Assembly: GCF_024198255.1 (NCBI RefSeq)
Contig: NZ_JAJVKW010000022.1
Location: 62,001 to 126,000, forward strand
DNA length: 64,000 nt
Reading direction: 5' to 3'
Source: Myxococcus guangdongensis
GTDB lineage: Bacteria; Myxococcota; Myxococcia; Myxococcales; Myxococcaceae
In this document: piece by piece, positions 58,243 to 64,000 of the stretch
How positions within the stretch are numbered: position 1 is the stretch's first letter
Layout: each line of letters opens with the position of its first letter
Notes under the pieces: generated by a model
The model's database searches: none
What the model saw: the letters and a program-made list of their open reading frames with translations, nothing else
What the model was told of the DNA's origin: nothing
Program-made: the position numbers and the translations under genes

Positions 58243-60459
58243 TCAGGCGCTCTTGTGCAGCAACTGGTTGAGCACCTTGTTGTTCTTGATGACGACGGTG
58301 GGCGCCTTGATGTTGATCTGCCCGCTGGCCAGCAGCTCCACCGTGCAGGCGCCGCCCCGCAGGACCAGCTTGTTCTCCGCGGAGAAGGTGATGTTGGTGG
58401 CCTTCACCTTCATGCCCCCGCCCGCGGTGATGGCCACCAGGCCCTTGGCCGTGTCCGTCCTGCTGCCGCCACACTTCACCTTCTCCACGCCCGCGTTCAT
58501 CACGTAGCCCGCGCCGCAGGAGACGGACATCTGCTTGGCCTTGGTGAACTTCAGGGCGCCGATGGTCTCCGTGAAGTTCGTCGACACCGACACGAGCCGG
58601 CTCTTGCCCGCAAGCTCCATCCAGGCCGCGCCGACCTTCGTCGAGGAGGCCCCCACCACCTTGCGCGTGTAGGCGACGAGCGCCGTCACCACCTGCAGCG
58701 CGGCCACCTTCCGGTCCAGGGTGCCCTGGATGCTCTCCGCCATGTCCCCGCCCACCTGCACCATGCGCGCGCCGCCGATGCTCACGCTCAAGTCCCCGCC
58801 GACGCCATCCGTGTAGTCGCCCCCCACGTTGATGTCCTGGTTGGCGCCCACGCTGAGCGTCCGGTTGCCGGTGACGTTGGCGTAGTGGTTGCCTCCCACG
58901 CTCATCGTGTTGTCCACGCCCACCGAGCAGCGCTCGTCGTTGGCGACCGTCATCTCCGCGTCGTTGTCCACCAGCAGCGTGTAGTCCTTGGACGCGTTGA
59001 TGAAGATCTCCTCGGCGCCCGCCGCGTCCTCGAAGCGCAGCTCGTTGGCGCCCGGTCCGCCTCCCGTGGTCGCGCTCTGGATGGAGCTGCGCGTCGCCCC
59101 GTCCGGCAGCGCGTAGGGGGGCGTGTGCTCGGCGTTGTAGAGGTGGCCCGCGACGAAGGGCCGGTCGAAGTCCCCCAGCTCGAAGTCCACGAGGAGCTCG
59201 AACTCCACGCGGGGGATGATGAGCGAGCCGCTGAGCGGCAGCTGGCCCACGCGCAGCCACGTGGAGCTGCGGTCATCCACCAGGCCGGAGCGGTCCCACG
59301 GGAAGCGCACCTTCACCCGGCCGAACGACTCTGTGTGGATCTCCTCGCCCGAGGGCCCCGTGACGAACGCGAGCTGCGTGCCTCCGATGAGCGGCTTGGG
59401 CGGCGCCGTCACCGGCCGGTAGGGCACGGTGTGGGGGATGGCCCGGACTTCGTTCGAGTAGAAGCCGGGTCGCTGCGTGTCGTGCTCGCTGGAGGCGTGG
59501 TGCACCACCCGGGTGATGAGCAGGTCGACGTTGGACTCGGTCCGGCCATGCCCCGTCACGCAGAACGTCCTGCCGGGCTCCAGCCTCGGGCAGGTGCTCT
59601 GGCCCTGGAGCGTGCGCGTCCCCAGCCGCAGCCGCTCCATCAGGCGCCTGGCGCGCGTGCGGCCCGCCGCCGCCTCCACGAAGTCACCGGGATGCTCGTA
59701 GACCTCGCGCCCCGAGGCGGACTCGGCGCTGTGGGTCGCGGACAGGTCGACCGCGGGGCGCTTGAAGTCGTAGTCGCGCAGGAACACCTGGTCGGAGGCC
59801 ATGCTCCGGCCATCGCGCAGGTCGATGACGACGTCGTCGTCGAGCTGGCTGCTGTCCCGGTCCACCAGCAGGCTCTGCCCCCGGATGGGCTCCAGCCGGG
59901 TGCTGTCGTCGAAGAAGAGCAGCCGCGCGCCGTCCGCCTCGTGGTGCACCGCGAAGGCGATGCCCTCCGAGTGGAGCAGCCGCGACATGAAGGCGAAGTC
60001 GCTCTCGTTGTACTGGACCACGTTGACGCGCGTGGGGGGCGGCTCCGTCAAGTCCCAGCTCGCCGTGTCCCCCAGGCCCGCATCGTCGAGGACGCTGGAG
60101 ATGACCTCCTGGACGCTCTGCTCCTGGAAGATGCGCGAGGTGCGCCCCAGCTTGAGCAGCTCCACCGGGGCGCAGATGACGACCACCAGCCGGAAGGCAT
60201 GGCTCTGCGTGACCTCCAGGTGCGCCTCGGTCACCACGCCGTGGAAGGGGCGGTCCTCCGAGTCGTCGTGGAAGCGCATCCACAAGGCCGCCGGCGTGCC
60301 CGGCAGCGCGTCCAGGTCCACGTGCTCTGGGGTCTCCGCCTCGACCTGGACCCGGCAGCCCTCGCTCAGGGCCTCCGTGGCCTCCATCCGCAGGACGCGG
60401 AAGCGGGTGGGGTCGAATCCCTCCAGTGACAGCTCCAGGCTCAGTCGTCGCATCCCCAT
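58243..60459 (-). CDS. VgrG/TssI spike protein
   Basis: T6SS spike protein of 738 residues; AGGGGG precedes ATG 60459. The gp27-like domain has FQEQSVQEVISSVLDDAGL and VVQYNESDFAFMSRLLHSEG. The gp5 OB-fold has TGPSGEEIHTESFGRVKVRF and STWLRVGQLPLSGS. A regular beta-helix of VGG/VGA repeats (MSVGGNHYANVTG, LSVGANQDINVGG) follows. The C-terminus has DUF2345-like strands (ITFSAENKLVLRGG) and a short basic tail without a fused toxin. It lies between two other vgrG genes with 6 and 9 bp gaps. Confidence 0.94.
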   Translation of the reverse strand: MGMRRLSLELSLEGFDPTRFRVLRMEATEALSEGCRVQVEAETPEHVDLDALPGTPAALWMRFHDDSEDRPFHGVVTEAHLEVTQSHAFRLVVVICAPVELLKLGRTSRIFQEQSVQEVISSVLDDAGLGDTASWDLTEPPPTRVNVVQYNESDFAFMSRLLHSEGIAFAVHHEADGARLLFFDDSTRLEPIRGQSLLVDRDSSQLDDDVVIDLRDGRSMASDQVFLRDYDFKRPAVDLSATHSAESASGREVYEHPGDFVEAAAGRTRARRLMERLRLGTRTLQGQSTCPRLEPGRTFCVTGHGRTESNVDLLITRVVHHASSEHDTQRPGFYSNEVRAIPHTVPYRPVTAPPKPLIGGTQLAFVTGPSGEEIHTESFGRVKVRFPWDRSGLVDDRSSTWLRVGQLPLSGSLIIPRVEFELLVDFELGDFDRPFVAGHLYNAEHTPPYALPDGATRSSIQSATTGGGPGANELRFEDAAGAEEIFINASKDYTLLVDNDAEMTVANDERCSVGVDNTMSVGGNHYANVTGNRTLSVGANQDINVGGDYTDGVGGDLSVSIGGARMVQVGGDMAESIQGTLDRKVAALQVVTALVAYTRKVVGASSTKVGAAWMELAGKSRLVSVSTNFTETIGALKFTKAKQMSVSCGAGYVMNAGVEKVKCGGSRTDTAKGLVAITAGGGMKVKATNITFSAENKLVLRGGACTVELLASGQINIKAPTVVIKNNKVLNQLLHKSA

Positions 60460-60468
60460 GAGCGCCCC

Positions 60469-62697
60469 CTACTTCTTGAAGTGGATCTTCCCCTTGAGCT
60501 GCACCTTGGCGCCGCCCTTGAGGCCTTCCGCGTCCACCATCAGCGTCGAGCCCGACAGCTCGAACACCTTGCCCCCGCCCTTGAGCTTCGCGCCGCCGGG
60601 AGCGGTGAGGGTCACCGTCTTGGCCGACATGGCGAAGTCCTTGCCCACCTTCTCGGAGATGGGCCCCGCGGAGGTGATGGCCACCGCGCCCGTGGCCTCC
60701 AGGATGATGTCCTCGCCCGTCTTGAAGTCCGCCAGGCCCGTGGTGAGCACCTTCGCCGCGCCCACGTCCTCCGACTTGGCGCCCTTGAGCACCTCCACCT
60801 TGGCGCCGCCCACCGACTCCGTCTTCCCGCCGCCCACCGTCTCGACGATGGCCGTCGCCGCGTTGATGGAGAACGCCGCGCCCACCGTGCGCGAGCAGTC
60901 CGCGTTGAACGTCTCCAGCACGTGGTTGGTCAGGACGTTCATCGCGCCGCCGATGGTGTCGCTGCGCTTGCCGTCCACCGTCTGGGAGAAGTTGCCGGTG
61001 ACGCCCCAGTCGTCCAACGCCCCGACCTGGACCACCTTGGAGCCCGTCGTCTCCAGCACCGCGTTGCTCGTCACGCTGAGCCCCTGGTTGGCGCCGATGT
61101 CCACCGTCTCGTCGCCGCCCACCAGCGAGGTGGACTGGTCGCCCACCTCCTCCTGCGCGTTGTTGACGATGTCCTCGGAGAGGTCGTGCCCGGTGACGAG
61201 CTTGAAGTCCTTGGAGGAGTGGATGAAGAACTCCATGCCTCCGTTGCCGTCCTGGATGCGCACCTCGTTGGTGCTGCCGCCGCCGGGCGAGGTGGCCGAC
61301 TGGAGCGAGGACTGGGTCCGCTCGTCCGGCAGGGCGTACGGCGGCATCGTCTCCTGGTTGTAGAGCTTCTGCAGGACGACGGGGCGGTCCGGGTCTCCGT
61401 CCAGGAAGCCGACCTCCATCTCCCAGCCCACGCGGGGGAGAATCATGCTGCCGCTGGTGTTCTGCTGCTGCACGCGCATCCAGCACGAGGCGGTGTCGTC
61501 CACCTTGCCCTCGCGGTCCCAATAGAAGTGGACCTTGATGCGCCCGAACTCGTCGACGTGGATCTCCTCGCCCGGCGGGCCCGTGACGACCGCGCTCTCC
61601 TTGCCCCACACGCGCGGGCGCGGGGTGCGCCGCGCGGGCCGGAAGTCGGTGCCCGCCGAGGGGATGGCCCGCACGCGGGTGCCGAAGCGGGTGGACTCCG
61701 CATCCTCCGCCTGGACCAGCGCGTAGTCGTGGGTGACCTGGAGGAGCAGGTACTCCTGGCAGAGGAAGGAGGGGAGGGCGTCGAGCAGGGAGAACAGGCG
61801 CCCGGGCTGCAGCCGGAAGCTGTTGCTGCGCGCCTCCAGGACCATCCGCTCCTGCACCAGCCCGCTCAGGCGGTTGCGCGCGCGGCGGACGCCATCCGAG
61901 GGGCTGGAGAAGGAGCCCGGGTATTCGTAACGCGGGAAGTCCGCCTCGCTGGAGCGCTCCTCGGCCTCCAGCGGCTCGCTGGGGCTGCGCCAGTTCCAGT
62001 CCCGCGCGGTGTACAGGCCGTGCACCAGGCGCGAGGTGAAGGTGAGCTCGGCCACGCGCTCGTCCTCCGCGTGGATGAGCGAGTCGCGCGTGAAGCCGAG
62101 CGCGGGCGTCCCCAGGATGGGCTCGTAGGTGGAAGGGTCGTCCGCGAGCTTCAGCACGTGCTCGGTGGGCAGGTGCTCGAACCAGAAGAAGATGCCCTCG
62201 TCCTCCAGCAGCCGGAGCACGAAGTCCAGGTCGCTCTCCTTCCACTGGGTGCAGTACTCCCGCTTCATGTAATCGCGGGACAGGAGCCACTCGGTGGACG
62301 CGGCGGGCAGGCCCGCCTTCTCCAGGACGGCCTGGATGATCTCCACCGCCGTCATGTCCTGGAAGATTTGACTGCGGCTGCGGTAGCGCAGGCCGTGCAG
62401 CCGGGGCCGCAGGCGCAGCCGGTAGACGAACCCATGGGTTGCGAGCCTCGCGCGGTACTCCGCCTCCTCCACGACGCCGTGGAAGCAGCGCGCCTCGAAG
62501 CTGCCCTCGGAGAAGGTGGGTGAGAGCCTCAGCGTCCCCGCGGTCCCGATGAGGGCCGTCAGGTCCAGATCGGGATCATCACAGGCGAACTCGAGCTCCA
62601 CGTCGAAGAGCTCGGACAATCCCTCACGCGCCGTGGCCCGCAGGACGATGGCCTCCGCGGGAAGGTCCGCATGGTCGATGTGGGCACGTACCTCCAT
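60469..62697 (-). CDS. VgrG/TssI spike protein
   Basis: T6SS spike protein of 742 residues, first gene of the long minus-strand operon; AGAGGGGGAG lies upstream of the ATG. The gp27-like domain has IFQDMTAVEIIQAVLEKAGL and EYCTQWKESDLDFVLRLLED. The OB-fold has TGPPGEEIHVDEFGRIKVHF and SCWMRVQQQNTSGS. It has beta-helix repeats (VGAAKVLTTG, VGGAKVEVLKG) and a lysine-rich C-terminus (GGAKVQLKGKIHFKK). No toxin extension. Its N-terminal half closely resembles the divergent vgrG at 63017, suggesting duplication. Confidence 0.94.
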   Translation of the reverse strand: MEVRAHIDHADLPAEAIVLRATAREGLSELFDVELEFACDDPDLDLTALIGTAGTLRLSPTFSEGSFEARCFHGVVEEAEYRARLATHGFVYRLRLRPRLHGLRYRSRSQIFQDMTAVEIIQAVLEKAGLPAASTEWLLSRDYMKREYCTQWKESDLDFVLRLLEDEGIFFWFEHLPTEHVLKLADDPSTYEPILGTPALGFTRDSLIHAEDERVAELTFTSRLVHGLYTARDWNWRSPSEPLEAEERSSEADFPRYEYPGSFSSPSDGVRRARNRLSGLVQERMVLEARSNSFRLQPGRLFSLLDALPSFLCQEYLLLQVTHDYALVQAEDAESTRFGTRVRAIPSAGTDFRPARRTPRPRVWGKESAVVTGPPGEEIHVDEFGRIKVHFYWDREGKVDDTASCWMRVQQQNTSGSMILPRVGWEMEVGFLDGDPDRPVVLQKLYNQETMPPYALPDERTQSSLQSATSPGGGSTNEVRIQDGNGGMEFFIHSSKDFKLVTGHDLSEDIVNNAQEEVGDQSTSLVGGDETVDIGANQGLSVTSNAVLETTGSKVVQVGALDDWGVTGNFSQTVDGKRSDTIGGAMNVLTNHVLETFNADCSRTVGAAFSINAATAIVETVGGGKTESVGGAKVEVLKGAKSEDVGAAKVLTTGLADFKTGEDIILEATGAVAITSAGPISEKVGKDFAMSAKTVTLTAPGGAKLKGGGKVFELSGSTLMVDAEGLKGGAKVQLKGKIHFKK

Positions 62698-63016
62698 GCA
62701 CTCTCCCCCTCTTCGATTGAGATGTCAGTTTCTGGACATCCCTGCCCCGTTGCAACTCCATGGAGCGTGTCAGCCCTCCGCCCTCTGGCCAACACCTTCA
62801 TGGGTGTGACGAACGCGAACGGCGTCGAGTCTTCGCGCTGTTGGATGCGTGTGTGCTTGGGGGAGGCCCGCGGGGTGTCGTGGATGGGCGCGAATCCCCT
62901 ACATTTCGCGCCATCCTTGGGCATCCCGTTCTTAAAAAAGCACACACGGCCAGGCCCCAGGCTGTCTAACTGTCAAGTTGTTGTACTACAGTGTCGTTCA
63001 CTGGGGGTGCGCCTGA
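62698..63016. promoter_or_regulatory. Divergent intergenic region between two vgrG genes
   Basis: About 320 bases with no gene. A 6 bp-armed inverted repeat GATGTC...GACATC (62721-62740, 8-base spacer) lies 24 bp upstream of the minus-strand vgrG. An AT-richer stretch (62930-63000) with TTGTACTACAGT-like elements precedes the plus-strand vgrG. A minus-strand TTGACA near 62977 has no matching -10. No sigma-54 site was found. Confidence 0.45.
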
Positions 63017-64000
63017 ATGCGCTTGAGGTCGACGATTCTCCATGCCTCCCTCCCCTCGGAGCTCGGCGTGTCGCGCCTGGTGGTGGAGGAAGGCCTCTCC
63101 CAGCTATTCGTGGCGGACGTGGAGTGTGTCAGCGCAGACCCCGATTGGGAACTGACGCCACTGCTGGGGACGAGTGCTTCCGTGAGAGTGGAAGCGGATG
63201 ATGGCTCCTCACGTCACTTCCACGGCGTCGTCGAGGATGCCGAGTTCGTGGGGACGCGAGGCGAGCTGTTTGTCTATCGCCTGCGCTTGATGCCCCGACT
63301 GAAGGGGCTCGCGCACCGGGTCCGCACCCGAATCTTCCAGGACAAGAACATCGAGGCCATCCTCCGGGAGGTGTTCTCCGGCGCGGGTGTCCCCGCCGGC
63401 GCCACGCGGTGGAGCGTGGCGGAGGGACCCGTTCGCGAGTACTGCACCCAGTGGAAGGAGAGTGAGCTGGGCTTCGTGCTCCGGTTGTTGGAGGACACGG
63501 GCATCTTCTTCTGGTTCGAGCACTCCGAGTCGGACCACGTCATGTGTCTGGCGGACTCGCCCGCGGCGCATGTGCCCATCGACGGCGCCGCCGGGCTCTC
63601 CTTCCGGGCCTGGGACGAGCGCGAGACCCTTCGCGACATCGTCACGCGCCTCACCTACACGGCCCGCGTGGTGCCGGACGCGGTGATGTTGCGCGACTGG
63701 AACTGGCAGACCCCGCTGACGCTGCCCGAGGCGAAGCTCTCCGCGTCTGAAGGGGGCGGCTTGGAGGTCTACGAGTTCCCCGCGGGGTTCGTCAGCGCCG
63801 CCGCGGGCAAGCAGCGGGCCGCGGATCGCCTGAGCGCGGTCCGGGTCCGCCAGCGGGTCCTCCGCGGGACGACGCCGTCGCTCCGGTTGTCGCCAGGGCG
63901 CCTGTTCCAGATCTTCGACGCGGAGCCCGCGCCGCTCAATGGCGAGTACCTGGTGCTGGAGCTGCGCCACGTCTACGAGGACCCGACGGCGGGGACGCTG
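63017..64000 (+). CDS. VgrG/TssI spike protein, truncated by the window end
   Basis: At least 328 residues of a fourth VgrG, still open at the window edge. ATG 63017 directly follows an in-frame stop (63014-63016) and is preceded by GGGGGTG. The gp27-like domain is clear: SRHFHGVVEDAEFV, YRLRLMPRLKGLAHRVRTRI, FQDKNIEAILREVFS, EYCTQWKESELGFVLRLLED and GIFFWFEHSESDHV. It is divergent from the three-vgrG operon, so it heads a separate transcription unit whose downstream genes lie beyond the window. Confidence 0.93.
   Translation, partial: MRLRSTILHASLPSELGVSRLVVEEGLSQLFVADVECVSADPDWELTPLLGTSASVRVEADDGSSRHFHGVVEDAEFVGTRGELFVYRLRLMPRLKGLAHRVRTRIFQDKNIEAILREVFSGAGVPAGATRWSVAEGPVREYCTQWKESELGFVLRLLEDTGIFFWFEHSESDHVMCLADSPAAHVPIDGAAGLSFRAWDERETLRDIVTRLTYTARVVPDAVMLRDWNWQTPLTLPEAKLSASEGGGLEVYEFPAGFVSAAAGKQRAADRLSAVRVRQRVLRGTTPSLRLSPGRLFQIFDAEPAPLNGEYLVLELRHVYEDPTAGTL

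Noticed and set aside
55438-60429. A 1663-residue plus-strand open frame across two vgrG genes
   Set aside because: The translation is Arg/His/Ala/Gly-biased with no domain, while both minus-strand VgrGs are complete with ribosome-binding sites.

Overview
The window is very GC-rich, strongly codon-biased bacterial DNA whose gene content points to a myxobacterium, most likely a member of the Myxococcaceae. The evidence is several Ser/Thr protein kinases (one a kinase/ATPase/TPR giant), an FHA-type sigma-54 activator, a PilZ protein, two FtsH paralogues, small ribbon-helix-helix proteins and a T6SS accessory island. This placement is inferred from gene content, not from a database search. The GC bias creates long shadow ORFs on the opposite strand of almost every gene; these were discarded.

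Layout. (1) 0.1-3.9 kb: a TonB-dependent receptor translationally coupled to a lipoprotein resembling the C-terminal domain of 5'-nucleotidases. (2) 3.9-4.9 kb: two tandem RHH-like regulators, then a candidate small RNA on the minus strand with a good promoter and an intrinsic terminator. (3) 4.9-14.8 kb, plus strand: a housekeeping run of tilS, ftsH, folP, glmM, pdxJ, acpS, nnr and tsaE (tRNA modification, proteolysis, folate, cell-wall sugar, PLP, ACP activation, NAD(P)HX repair). (4) 14.8-19.4 kb, minus strand: a class II glutamine amidotransferase and a histidine-degradation operon (hutU, a lipoprotein, hutI). (5) 19.6-35.4 kb: a BON protein, a YdeP-like molybdopterin oxidoreductase, an 1151-residue unknown protein, a beta-CASP metallo-hydrolase, an FHA/sigma-54 activator, two kinases and an XRE regulator. 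(6) 35.6-42.5 kb: a Nudix hydrolase, a lipoprotein, then a proteostasis cluster of a second ftsH, a free-standing sigma-70 region 1.1-like protein, grpE and an HtrA protease. (7) 42.6-46.4 kb: a PilZ protein behind an inverted-repeat cluster, a glutamate dehydrogenase, tRNA-Thr(CGT) and a small secreted protein.

(8) 46.4-64.0 kb is an accessory type VI secretion island without any core Tss genes. Three VgrG genes are followed on the same strand by a small unknown protein, a PAAR-like tip protein, a HEAT-repeat protein, a DUF2169 protein and a ketosynthase-like protein. A DUF3396 immunity-type gene converges on this operon. Beyond it lies a beta-propeller-like gene, a candidate toxin, a small acidic putative immunity gene and a second copy of that gene broken by one base in a homopolymer. 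A fourth vgrG starts divergently at 63017 and runs off the window end.

The best candidates for something new are the toxin/duplicated-immunity module, the tilS-divergent small RNA and the isolated sigma region 1.1 protein inside the chaperone/protease cluster.
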